Positions 40,300-48,436 of a DNA stretch of 51,551 bases are shown piece after piece. The translations under genes and the position numbers were made by a program. The stretch lies in NCBI GenBank assembly GCA_002411105.1, contig DHQX01000016.1, forward strand, positions 3,772-55,322, read 5' to 3'. A model generated the notes under the pieces. The model saw only the letters and a program-made list of their open reading frames with translations, had not been told where the DNA came from and did not search any database. The DNA is from Christensenella sp. UBA5327. Lineage in GTDB: Bacteria > Bacillota > Clostridia > Christensenellales > Aristaeellaceae. How positions within the stretch are numbered: position 1 is the first letter of the stretch; each line of letters opens with the position of its first letter.

Positions 40300-40908
40300 G
40301 TGAAAAAAAAGGACCTGAAGGTGATCATCCCCGTTATTGTGCTGGCAGCAGCGCTGTTTGTCGCTTCCCAGGTAATGCCCCGGGAAAACAAGCAGGCAAA
40401 CGCCGGGGCGCTTGCCACCAGCATCGCGCAGACCGGAACCCCCGCACCCACCGCCACGGCATTGGCCGAGGTGACGTCAACCCCTGCGCCTGAAGCCACG
40501 GACACCCCGGCTCCCCAGGCATCCCCTGAGACCACCGCAAGCCCCGCCGTTCTGGCCAAGCCCTCCCCCGTGCCCACCCTGGTGCCGGCCAAGGCTTACC
40601 TCAAGGTGCAGATCGGCTACCTGGTGTTTGAGCCCCTGGCGCTGACAGAGGAGCGGGACCTGGAACTCACCCAGCCGGACGGGAAGCAAAACGTGGTGCG
40701 GATCACCCCCGAATCCATCATCATGCACTCCTCCAACTGCGACAACCAGGACTGCGTCCACCAGGGCATGGTCTCTCTGGAGAACCGGGACAAGCGGGTA
40801 CTGCAAAGCATGATCATCTGCCTGCCCAACCAGGTGGTGCTGGAGCTGCTGGACCCTGAGGAGGCCCAGGCGGACTGGGAGGCGGCCCATGAAAAACCAG
40901 GTGCCTGA
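40300..40908 (+). CDS. NusG domain II-containing exported protein
   Basis: 202 residues. One N-terminal membrane anchor (VIIPVIVLAAALFVASQVM, about 8-26), then a low-complexity Pro/Thr/Ala-rich linker (about 40-95), then a NusG domain II-like beta domain (about 98-190) with the family segment SSNCDNQDCVHQG (about 144-156) and ICLPNQVVLEL (about 173-183). Despite the name this is not a transcription factor: the domain is outside the membrane and its role is unknown. GTG at 40300 with GGAGG about ten bases upstream. The two cysteines of CDNQDC may form a disulfide. Confidence 0.88.
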   Translation: MKKKDLKVIIPVIVLAAALFVASQVMPRENKQANAGALATSIAQTGTPAPTATALAEVTSTPAPEATDTPAPQASPETTASPAVLAKPSPVPTLVPAKAYLKVQIGYLVFEPLALTEERDLELTQPDGKQNVVRITPESIIMHSSNCDNQDCVHQGMVSLENRDKRVLQSMIICLPNQVVLELLDPEEAQADWEAAHEKPGA

Positions 40909-40922
40909 AACAGGGCACCTGG
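40897..40922. terminator. Hairpin at the end of the NusG-II gene
   Basis: CCAGGTGC (40897-40904) pairs with GCACCTGG (40915-40922) across the stop codon. No T-run follows. It lies between converging genes. Confidence 0.5.
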
Positions 40923-40948
40923 CTAACTGATTTCATCGATTCTGATTT

Positions 40949-41914
40949 CTATTTTATAATCAAACTACGACCGCCCTTTTCGCTGTTGATGGCAACAGCA
41001 GCAATCAGCACACAACCAAACACAACATCTTTCCACAGCGGATTCACCCCCGCCATATTCATCCCGGATGAAATGGCCATGACACTGATGACCCCGATGA
41101 GTGTGCGCAATACGCTGCCCGAGCCACCGGAAAATAGCGTGCCTCCCAAAGCAACAGAAGAGATAGCCATCATATACAAGTTGTCGCCGATAGTGGGAAC
41201 GCTGCTCTTGAGTTTATATGCATACATGATGCCGCCAATCGCGGCGCCCGTGCTGCACAAAACAAAGGTCAAGATTTTGATTTTTATGGTATGGACGCCC
41301 GCCAGCCTGGCAGCCTTTTCATTGGCGCCTATTGCAAAAATGGATTTGCCAAGCTCTGTCTTGCGTTCAATCACCAAGCATAGAATAACAAGCGCCAGGG
41401 AAATCCATAGAATCACGGGGAAATCAAGGAACTTGTCCGTCGCCCAGTTTACAATCCAGCGCTGTTTGATGGGGATGGTGTTGGAGGAGCCTTTCGAGAT
41501 AATGATAGCCATTGCACGCCACACACTTTGTGCACAAAGCGTGACAATGAACGAGGGCAGCTTTAAAACCGCTATTAAGCTGCCGTTGATAAGCCCGGCG
41601 ACGACACCGAACAAAACCATGTAGAGGATAATCCAATGTCCCGTTTCTGTAACATAAGTGCCTGCAATCACGCAGGCTACGGAGGCCACGGCCCCGATGG
41701 ACAGGTCAATGCTGCCAGAATAAAGCACAAATCCGATGCCGCAGGCCATAGGAAGCAGAGGGGCAATTTCCAACGACATATTCTGCAGGGAGTAAAGAGA
41801 TAAAAACTTGGGATTGATGACGGAAAATACCCCTATAATTAGAACCGCGCTCAGAATAAAGCTATTACGCTTAAACAGCTCGTTTAGCGAAAAATCGCCA
41901 TCCCTTTTCCACAT
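40949..41914 (-). CDS. Sugar ABC transporter permease (RbsC-type, second permease)
   Basis: A 321-residue permease of the CUT2/BPD_transp_2 family with about nine hydrophobic segments. The family motifs are present: SGSIDLSIGAVASVACVIAG (about 50-69), KLPSFIVTLCAQSVWRAMAI (about 117-136), AIGANEKAARLAGV (about 192-205) and ALGGTLFSGGSGSVLRTLIG (about 254-273). It is the last gene of the operon and differs from the first permease (43469-44494), so the channel is probably a heterodimer. ATG at 41914 follows GAGGGG; the ATG at 41929 overlaps the ATPase stop and has no ribosome site. Confidence 0.92.
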   Translation of the reverse strand: MWKRDGDFSLNELFKRNSFILSAVLIIGVFSVINPKFLSLYSLQNMSLEIAPLLPMACGIGFVLYSGSIDLSIGAVASVACVIAGTYVTETGHWIILYMVLFGVVAGLINGSLIAVLKLPSFIVTLCAQSVWRAMAIIISKGSSNTIPIKQRWIVNWATDKFLDFPVILWISLALVILCLVIERKTELGKSIFAIGANEKAARLAGVHTIKIKILTFVLCSTGAAIGGIMYAYKLKSSVPTIGDNLYMMAISSVALGGTLFSGGSGSVLRTLIGVISVMAISSGMNMAGVNPLWKDVVFGCVLIAAVAINSEKGGRSLIIK

Positions 41915-41925
41915 ACTAAATCCCC

Positions 41926-43452
41926 TCATAGCATCAGCCTCACTATATCCACCTGCTCAGGCTTGTTATCAGCCGGGCAGTCGAATTCGCCACATATCAT
42001 TCCATCTTTCATCACAAGAATGCGACTGGACAGACCCAAGCTTTCATCCAGCGTATCCCCCATAAGCAAGACAGACCCGCCCTTTTCCGTGATGGATCGT
42101 ATGAGCGCATAAATATCACCCTTGGCCCCCACATCCACCCCGCGAGTGGGGTGGTCCAACACTAAAATGGGGCATTCGCTATCCAGCACCCGGGCAAAAA
42201 TCACCTTTTGCGCGTTGCCGCCGGACAGGTTGATGATCCTCTGATTAACGCTTGAACAGCGAATACCCAGGCTACGCACCCAGTGTTTTGCGTTCTCTCT
42301 CTGATTTTTGTTTGAAATCAGCCGATAAACGGCGTTCTTCTGATAGTTGGCCACAGAAATGTTCTCCGCCAGAGACAGGATATCAATGATGCCATCTTCC
42401 CGTCGGTTCTTGGGCACCGAAATGATACCGACATCACGCGCATCGCTGGGGGATTTGAAGTCCACTTTCCTTTGGTGCACCTTGATGGCACCATGGGTTT
42501 TCGCCTGATCCCCGCACAGAACCGCACAAACGTCCTCTTTTCCTGAGCCTTCAACACCGCAAAGGCCCAAAACCTCCCCTTTATAGAGATTAAAAGAAAC
42601 GTTCTTGAAGGAACCAAACATACTCAAGTCCTTTACTTCAAGCACAGCTTCCTGGGCAGGAACGGTTTGGCGGTCGGACACAAAATACTCGCTATTCGTT
42701 TCCCGTCCAACCATTTTTTCATAAAGAATCGCTTCGTCTGCATGCTGAGTTTCCACTTCAGCCGTTAGTTTTCCATCTTTAAAAACATAGATTCGGTCAG
42801 TGATTTCCAGCACTTCCTGCAAACGATGGGAAATGAAAATAATGGCGTTTCCCCGTTGTTTCATTTGACGTATTTTATCAAATAACACGACCATTTCTTC
42901 GTCAGAGAGCACAGTGGTGGGTTCGTCTAGCAAAATCAGCGCGTGGTTGTTTGAGGCGGCAGATACGATATCAAACACCTTGGCTATCTCCACCATCTGT
43001 CGCATGGCAAAGCTGAGGTCACGCACCTTGGCTTTCTCAGAAATATCCTCAAGACCCATAGCGTTCAGCACGTTTCTCGCAGCTGCATTCATTTTTGACC
43101 AGATAATGAAATTGCCTTTGGAAAACTGCTTTTCACGCCCAAGAAAGATATTCTGCGCTACCGTCAGGTTGTTGATCAGAGATTGCTCTTGAAAAACCAT
43201 GCCGATACCGCTTTCGTTTGCGTTCAACATGGAACCGGCCCGAAAATTCTGACCGTTCATCTGCATGGTTCCCATGGAGGGCTCCTCCACACCCGCGATT
43301 ATTTTCAGCAAGGTAGATTTTCCCGCACCATTTTCCCCAATAAGACCAACGATCTCTCCGGGCCAAACCCTTATATTGATGTCTTGAAGCACCGTGTTGG
43401 TGCCATAGACCTTCCCGATATCATGTGTGGTAAACAATGCTTCACTGCTCAT
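41926..43452 (-). CDS. Sugar ABC transporter ATP-binding protein, two ABC domains (RbsA/XylG-like)
   Basis: 508 residues with tandem nucleotide-binding domains. The first has GLIGENGAGKSTLLKIIAG (Walker A, about 31-49) and LLDEPTTVLSDEE (Walker B, about 163-175); the second has a degenerate Walker A, GLCGVEGSGKEDVC, then LSGGNAQKVIFARVL (about 403-417) and LVLDHPTRGVDVGAKGDIYA (about 422-441), the usual DHPTRGVD form in this family. It powers uptake through the two flanking permeases. ATG at 43452 with GAAGGGAT upstream. Confidence 0.94.
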   Translation of the reverse strand: MSSEALFTTHDIGKVYGTNTVLQDINIRVWPGEIVGLIGENGAGKSTLLKIIAGVEEPSMGTMQMNGQNFRAGSMLNANESGIGMVFQEQSLINNLTVAQNIFLGREKQFSKGNFIIWSKMNAAARNVLNAMGLEDISEKAKVRDLSFAMRQMVEIAKVFDIVSAASNNHALILLDEPTTVLSDEEMVVLFDKIRQMKQRGNAIIFISHRLQEVLEITDRIYVFKDGKLTAEVETQHADEAILYEKMVGRETNSEYFVSDRQTVPAQEAVLEVKDLSMFGSFKNVSFNLYKGEVLGLCGVEGSGKEDVCAVLCGDQAKTHGAIKVHQRKVDFKSPSDARDVGIISVPKNRREDGIIDILSLAENISVANYQKNAVYRLISNKNQRENAKHWVRSLGIRCSSVNQRIINLSGGNAQKVIFARVLDSECPILVLDHPTRGVDVGAKGDIYALIRSITEKGGSVLLMGDTLDESLGLSSRILVMKDGMICGEFDCPADNKPEQVDIVRLML

Positions 43453-43468
43453 GCATTTATCCCTTCGC

Positions 43469-44494
43469 TTACTTGGCAATCGTCTTGCGACCGCGACTTA
43501 AGGTGAGTGCCACAGCAACTATGATGATGATGCCTTGCAATGCCTTCTTGTAGTTCGCGTCTACACCGATGATGGTCAGGAAGTTGAGAAGCTCCATGTA
43601 AATCAGGATGCCCACAATCGTCTGCAATGTACCTCCTCTCCCACCACTTAAGGAGGCACCACCAATAACTAGAGCTGTGATACAGGGGAACATCTGGTCA
43701 TCCCCTAACGAAGCCTGACCAAATTTCAAGCGAATCAGAGCGACAAAACCCGCTAAAGCTGCGGCCGTGCTGCTGATGACAAAAGCCTTGACGGTAACCC
43801 TCTCCACGTTGATGCCTGAAGCCCGCGCCGCCGCCTCATTATCTCCAATGGCATATACTGCACGCCCGAAGGCTGTATAGTTGAGAATAATGCTGCACAC
43901 CAGGAAAAACGCCACCGCAATCCAGGTGATGAGCGGAATGCCGAGGAAACTCATCATGGACCAATCAGTCATCCACTGTTCTTGCACTCGGGCAGCCCGG
44001 CTGTCATACAACAGGATGGCGATACCCTTAATGATGGTGCCTGTGGCAAAGGTGATGATGAACGAGGCGATGCGCAGTTTGACATGTAGAATCCCAGTGA
44101 TAAGGCCATAGAAAATACCGATGGCGATGGGTATCAGCACCCCCCAAAAGCCAAAGTCATTTGCGTTGCGATCGTTGAGAATCAACAACGCCATAAAGGA
44201 GCCCACAAAGCCCATAACGCCCTCAACAGAAAGATCGATGCGGCCAATAAGCAGCACAAAAGAAAGCCCGGTTGCCAAAATGAGAGGCACGGCCATTTGC
44301 TGCAGAATGTTGAGGATGTTTTTTAATGAAAAGAAATGACTGTCATAAATCGAGAAAAAGATGGTCATCCCCACCAGCAGAGTAATTGGAGCATAGACGC
44401 GTATCAAATTGCTGCGCGCCTCATTTTCTACTTTTTGGACAAATTCTTCCGCAATGGTTTGCGAACTCCTATTACGTTTCCTAAAGAGCTCCAT
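43469..44494 (-). CDS. Sugar ABC transporter permease (RbsC-type, first permease)
   Basis: A 341-residue CUT2 permease. Family segments include VLLIGRIDLSVEGVMGFVGS (about 85-104), KLRIASFIITFATGTIIKGI (about 143-162), AIGDNEAAARASGINVERVT (about 221-240) and VIGGASLSGGRGGTLQTIVG (about 285-304). It has a longer N-terminal cytoplasmic stretch (about 40 residues) than typical RbsC. ATG at 44494 with AGGAGG eight bases upstream; the longer frame to 44593 runs through the intercistronic hairpin. ATPase and second permease follow directly. Confidence 0.92.
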   Translation of the reverse strand: MELFRKRNRSSQTIAEEFVQKVENEARSNLIRVYAPITLLVGMTIFFSIYDSHFFSLKNILNILQQMAVPLILATGLSFVLLIGRIDLSVEGVMGFVGSFMALLILNDRNANDFGFWGVLIPIAIGIFYGLITGILHVKLRIASFIITFATGTIIKGIAILLYDSRAARVQEQWMTDWSMMSFLGIPLITWIAVAFFLVCSIILNYTAFGRAVYAIGDNEAAARASGINVERVTVKAFVISSTAAALAGFVALIRLKFGQASLGDDQMFPCITALVIGGASLSGGRGGTLQTIVGILIYMELLNFLTIIGVDANYKKALQGIIIIVAVALTLSRGRKTIAK

Positions 44495-44555
44495 CCAGAT
44501 GTCCTCCTGTTTTGTAAGAATGCTCCTGCGCAGTTGATGGGGCAACGTGTTTTCA

Positions 44556-44595
44556 ATATGCAGTTCATCTCCGATACCGGAGATGAACTGCATAT
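44556..44595 (-). terminator. Perfect 18-bp intercistronic hairpin after the sugar-binding protein gene
   Basis: The arms 44556-44573 and 44578-44595 are exact complements of 18 bases around the loop ATAC. No T-run follows on the minus strand, so mRNA stabilisation of the binding-protein message is more likely than termination. Confidence 0.85.
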
Positions 44596-44621
44596 CTTGC
44601 TGTCTTGGGAACCAAGAGCGC

Positions 44622-45668
44622 TTACTTGTTTTTCAATTCCTCAAAGCTCTCATAGTCAGACAGCACCGGGAAGGCCAGATCGTTGAAATTATATTCCGGC
44701 TGACCATCGATGAACATTGCCTTATACTCGGCAACATTTTCGGCGGTAATCAGGGGCGCATTGGTCTTAATAACAGGCCTGTCAAAAGTTTTGCCGTTGA
44801 CGGCAGCTTCATAAGCATAAGCAGCGCCATAGCCCATCAACAGATAACCATTGTTGGCAACGGTGCAGGCCATGTCTCCAGCAGCAACAGAGTCAAAAGC
44901 GGCGGCGATGCCGTCAACGCCGTTAACAAACACTTTGCCGTTTTTCCCCTCTAGTTTCAGCGCTTCGATGGCACCCAGCCCCATGGTGTCATTGGCGGCC
45001 CAAATAGCAGCGATATCATCGTGGGCAGCAAGCCAAGTTTGGGTAAAATTCATGGCTTGATCCTGGCTCCATGAGGCAACCTGCATGTCCACCATTTCTA
45101 TTTCCGGATAGTCTTTCAAAGCTGCCTGGAAACCAGCATAGCGGTTGGCGGCAGAGTCTTCACCCTGCACACCATATAGGGCGCAGACTTTGCCCTTTCC
45201 GCCAATGAGGTCGAAGAGATATTTGGCGGTGTTGTAGCCGGAAACAAAGTCATCGGGTGACATATGGGCCACAAAGTGTTTGAAGTCTTTGGGTTCCAAT
45301 CCCTCTGCATGTTGCCACAGCATGGTGAAATATACGCCCGCTTCTTCACAGATTTCGGCGAAGTTCACGCTGTTTGCAGTGGAGGCGACGTCTGTGATGA
45401 AAAACGCACGCTGGCCATGCTTGGCGATGAAATCGCGAATAGCCTGATTTTCTTTGTTGTCATCCCCGTCAGTGACCATCACTTGATATTCTACATTTTC
45501 CTTCGATTCGGCAAACAAGATGGCTCCATTTGCTTCCTGCGCCCAGAACTCATTTTCCAGTCCATGCACCATGATACCTAGATACCATTTGTCATCCTGC
45601 GCGGAAGCGGCAGTAAACAAGGACAGCATCATCGCCAGTGCAAGCATAAGTACCAGAAACTTTTTCAT
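44622..45668 (-). CDS. Sugar ABC transporter substrate-binding protein (RbsB/YtfQ-like)
   Basis: A 348-residue secreted periplasmic-binding-protein-type receptor. The signal peptide (1-23) ends ASA-Q and has no lipobox cysteine. Residues from about 30 follow the type I binding-protein fold: MVHGLENEFWAQEANGAILF (about 33-52), GKVCALYGVQGEDSAANRYA (about 159-178), AIWAANDTMGLGAIEALKLE (about 218-237) and VFVNGVDGIAAAFDSVAAGD (about 243-262). A kinase of the xylulokinase type upstream suggests a pentose or keto-sugar ligand. AAGGAGG precedes the ATG. A strong hairpin follows the stop. Confidence 0.93.
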   Translation of the reverse strand: MKKFLVLMLALAMMLSLFTAASAQDDKWYLGIMVHGLENEFWAQEANGAILFAESKENVEYQVMVTDGDDNKENQAIRDFIAKHGQRAFFITDVASTANSVNFAEICEEAGVYFTMLWQHAEGLEPKDFKHFVAHMSPDDFVSGYNTAKYLFDLIGGKGKVCALYGVQGEDSAANRYAGFQAALKDYPEIEMVDMQVASWSQDQAMNFTQTWLAAHDDIAAIWAANDTMGLGAIEALKLEGKNGKVFVNGVDGIAAAFDSVAAGDMACTVANNGYLLMGYGAAYAYEAAVNGKTFDRPVIKTNAPLITAENVAEYKAMFIDGQPEYNFNDLAFPVLSDYESFEELKNK

Positions 45669-45738
45669 ATGGTCTTCCTCCTTTTATTTTTACAAAGAGC
45701 GCACTATCGCATGCTCTTGTCAATCGATGACTGCGGCC

Positions 45739-47244
45739 TCAATGCCTCATCGCGCTGATTCGATCAAAAATAGGGGAGTTGGCAGTGTAAAGGTCCTTAA
45801 AGATCGGGTACATCTGTCGATAAATCGCCATGTTTCCCTCAAGCGGAGAAAATACTTCGAGGGCCGGCGCCACACAGACATCACAAGCCTCTTCAAAATT
45901 GTTAAACAGCCCCACTCCTACCGCCGCAGTGATAGCAGCACCAAGGCAAGCCTGCTCTTTTGTAGCGCTTCTATACACATCCATCTCGAAAATATCAGCC
46001 TGCATCTGAAGCCATACGTCGCTGCGCGCCCCACCACCCGCTGCCACTGCATAGTCGCAGGGAACATTCATTTCTTTTAACACCTCCAGGCTATCCTTCA
46101 TGGCAAAGACCACGCCCTCCATGGCTGCCCGTGCCAGATCCGCCCGGTCATGATGGAGGGTCAAGCCAACATAGGCACCACGCGCCCGGGGATTCATGTA
46201 TGGCGTGCGTTCTCCCGCCAGGTAGGGCATAAAAAACAGGTCATTGAGACGGCTCTTTTGATTTAAGATCAACTGATCGATAGCTCCGTAATCCTCAACC
46301 CGCAGAATACTGCGGGAAAGCCACTTGAGCACGCTGCCCCCATTCAAACATGCTGCCATCACACTCCAACGGTCGGGAAGCACATGGGCAAAGGTGTTGC
46401 CACGCAACGCGGGGTCATATAGAGGTTTTGATGCGGCAGCACAAATAAGAGCTGAAGTTCCGATGTTAGAGGCACAAGCGCCTTCTTTGATCACCGCGTT
46501 GCCAATGGCCTGCATGCACTGATCTGCTCCACCGTTAACCACCAGGGTTCTTTCAGAAAGACCAAAATCCGCTGCTGCATCGGGGCTGATATGCCCAATT
46601 ACCTCGGTAGAGGGCAGACAAACAGGGAAAATCTCTTCTCTAAGTCCCAGCCCTTTGATGATGGGTTCTGCCCATTTTAGCGTGACATTGTCAAAGGCAA
46701 GGCTTCCCGCCGCATCAGAAAAGTCTGTGGTAATACGATCTGACAGGCGGAATTTAATGTAGTCCTTTGGCAGCATCACATGAGCGATACGCTGGTAAAG
46801 ATCATTTTTGTTAAGTTTTAGCCAATAAAGGGAAGCAAGCAGAAAACCGGGAGAAACGCGGTTTTGAGTGTTCTGCTTGATCGCTTCTGTGCCAAGTTTA
46901 CCATAGATATCTGCGATGGCGTCTTCGCTACGCTGGTCCAGCCATAGCACCGCATTCATCACAGGTTGTTTACGCTCATCCAGCGCCACCAATCCATGCA
47001 TCTGACCCGAAAAGCTGATGGCGATGATCTTTTCAGGCGAAATATTGCTCTGCTGCACCACCATGCGTACCACTTCGGCGGCCTTGTGATACCAGGCTGC
47101 AGGATCCTGCTCCGCATGCCCAGGCTCAGGAATAATCACATCATAATCGGATCCGGCAACATACCCACCCGCCTTGTCAAGGCAAGTCAAGAAAGCGCGA
47201 ACGCTTGATGTCCCCAGATCCAGGCCAATCACATAATTCTCCAT
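45739..47244 (-). CDS. xylB: Xylulokinase (FGGY family)
   Basis: A 501-residue ATP-dependent kinase for D-xylulose or a close relative. The N-terminal motif is IGLDLGTSSVRAFL (about 6-19), and ISFSGQMHGLVALDE (about 75-89) is the xylulokinase signature. The catalytic aspartate region is NGGADQCMQAIGNA (about 238-251), with GTSALICAAA and the late AVAAGGGARSDVWLQMQADI (about 402-421) completing the ATP site. It leads the operon with the sugar ABC genes following, so it probably phosphorylates the imported sugar or its isomer. No xylose isomerase is nearby. The ribosome site is weak (GGGAAC). Confidence 0.88.
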   Translation of the reverse strand: MENYVIGLDLGTSSVRAFLTCLDKAGGYVAGSDYDVIIPEPGHAEQDPAAWYHKAAEVVRMVVQQSNISPEKIIAISFSGQMHGLVALDERKQPVMNAVLWLDQRSEDAIADIYGKLGTEAIKQNTQNRVSPGFLLASLYWLKLNKNDLYQRIAHVMLPKDYIKFRLSDRITTDFSDAAGSLAFDNVTLKWAEPIIKGLGLREEIFPVCLPSTEVIGHISPDAAADFGLSERTLVVNGGADQCMQAIGNAVIKEGACASNIGTSALICAAASKPLYDPALRGNTFAHVLPDRWSVMAACLNGGSVLKWLSRSILRVEDYGAIDQLILNQKSRLNDLFFMPYLAGERTPYMNPRARGAYVGLTLHHDRADLARAAMEGVVFAMKDSLEVLKEMNVPCDYAVAAGGGARSDVWLQMQADIFEMDVYRSATKEQACLGAAITAAVGVGLFNNFEEACDVCVAPALEVFSPLEGNMAIYRQMYPIFKDLYTANSPIFDRISAMRH

Positions 47245-47339
47245 ATGACGTGTTCCCTATCTATCTCATCAATAACAAACAGATGTAAAACAGAACATTT
47301 TTAATATCGCGTAAATATCTGACACCTATTGCCTTGCTA

Positions 47340-47367
47340 ATTATACAGATCTACGGGCTTTTGTCAA
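47340..47367 (-). promoter_or_regulatory. Consensus promoter of the xylB-sugar ABC operon with direct repeats
   Basis: Minus strand TTGACA (47362-47367), 16-base spacer, TATAAT (47340-47345), leaving a leader of about 90 bases. GCTTTTGTCA occurs twice on the plus strand (47357-47366 and 47372-47381), 15 bases apart, the first covering the -35; probable operator half-sites. Confidence 0.8.
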
Positions 47368-47407
47368 TGTAGCTTTTGTCAGATAAGCAAAATCTGGAAA
47401 ATAATTC

Positions 47408-47436
47408 TTGCGTTTTGCCTTCTCCGATGATAGTAT
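47408..47436 (+). promoter_or_regulatory. Sigma-A promoter of rpmE
   Basis: TTGCGT (47408-47413), 17-base spacer, TAGTAT (47431-47436). It is divergent from the xylB promoter, with the -35 boxes about 40 bases apart. Confidence 0.65.
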
Positions 47437-47502
47437 GTATTTTGTGGCTCATGGTTGCGCGCCATGAATCCAGCAGTAAGGCGCAAAAGAGGTGAAAGAA
47501 CT

Positions 47503-47712
47503 ATGAAACAGGACATCCATCCCAAGTACGAGAAAGCCACGGTGCGCTGCGTATGCGGCGAAACCTTTGAAACCGGCTCCGTCAAAAAAGAGATGCGCGT
47601 TGACATCTGCTCCAAGTGCCATCCCTTCTACACCGGCAAGCAGAAGCTGGTGGACACCGGCGGCCGGGTGGAGCGCTTCAAGAAGCGCTATCAGGCCCAG
47701 CAGCAGGACTGA
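47503..47712 (+). CDS. rpmE: 50S ribosomal protein L31, zinc-binding type
   Basis: 69 residues. MKQDIHPKYEKATVRCVCGE, with CVC (Cys 16 and 18) and CSKCHPFYTGKQKL (Cys about 36 and 39), is the zinc-bearing form of L31; the zinc-free paralogue would lack these cysteines. It binds the 50S central protuberance. AAAGAGGTGAAAG precedes the ATG. It begins the rpmE to prfA stretch found together in many Firmicutes. Confidence 0.97.
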   Translation: MKQDIHPKYEKATVRCVCGETFETGSVKKEMRVDICSKCHPFYTGKQKLVDTGGRVERFKKRYQAQQQD

Positions 47713-47729
47713 TCCCCGCAGCATGTCAG

Positions 47730-47753
47730 ACCGCCCCGGCGTGGGCGGTTTTT
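47730..47753 (+). terminator. Rho-independent terminator after rpmE
   Basis: ACCGCCC (47730-47736), loop CGGCGT, GGGCGGT (47743-47749), T-run to 47753. It adjoins the stop codon of the converging DUF1697 gene. Confidence 0.9.
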
Positions 47754-48286
47754 CATTTTGACCCGGCCATTTCCACCAGCTTGGCCAGGGTGTTGCGGTT
47801 GCGGGTGGTGAGGGGGGTGCCCAGCTTCCGCTCCAGGAAGTTATTGTTCAACCTGCTCCTGGCAGCGCTGCCGGGGATGTACATATAGGCCGCCCGCGGG
47901 GTGATGATAAGGCGCTCCTCGCCAAAGTCCATGTCTCCCAGCGCCGCGGTCTTCTCCGGCGCCACCTCTCCTTGCCACTGGGCGTAGAACACCCGCTGGG
48001 AGAGCAGGTCTGTAAACGGGTTCTCCGCCAGCACGCGGCGCAGCTCCTCAGGGGTTTTCACGATGACAGCCAGGTCAGCCCCGATCTCATCCCTGATGAT
48101 GCGGCGCAGCTCCTGGGCGGTCTGGTCCGGCGCAAGGGCAGTGGTCAGAATCACGTTGCCACTTTGTATCCAGGTGCGCGCGCCGGGGAAGCCGTGCCGC
48201 TCCAGCGCCTCCCGCAGCTGCGCCATGGGCACCCGGTTTTTGCCCGTGGGGGTCACGCCCCTGAGCAGCGCTATGTGGGTGTGCAT
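47753..48286 (-). CDS. DUF1697 family protein
   Basis: A 177-residue cytoplasmic protein. The opening MHTHIALLRGVTPTGKNRVP (about 1-20), then LREALERHGFPGARTWIQSG and NVILTT (about 24-49), are the DUF1697 hallmark, and the end RNRNTLAKLVEMA (about 161-173) matches the family's TTRNWNTV-like tail. No biochemical role is established for the family. ATG at 48286 follows GGAGGAAAGGC. It faces rpmE and lies between two plus-strand translation genes, breaking that cluster in orientation. Confidence 0.9.
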   Translation of the reverse strand: MHTHIALLRGVTPTGKNRVPMAQLREALERHGFPGARTWIQSGNVILTTALAPDQTAQELRRIIRDEIGADLAVIVKTPEELRRVLAENPFTDLLSQRVFYAQWQGEVAPEKTAALGDMDFGEERLIITPRAAYMYIPGSAARSRLNNNFLERKLGTPLTTRNRNTLAKLVEMAGSK

Positions 48287-48360
48287 GCCTTTCCTCCCTT
48301 CAGGTTGTGAACAGTTTGTGTCATTATACCCTCTTTGGGCCTGAAACCTCATATTTCCCC

Positions 48361-48388
48361 TTGCCCCAGGCGCCACATAGGGTATAAT
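48361..48388 (+). promoter_or_regulatory. Sigma-A promoter of DUF1385-prmC-prfA
   Basis: TTGCCC (48361-48366), 16-base spacer, TATAAT (48383-48388), about 50 bases before the GTG start. Confidence 0.65.
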
Positions 48389-48436
48389 GGTTTTGTCGGC
48401 GCCGCGGCATCGCCTGCGGGCGCCAAGGAGGATATT

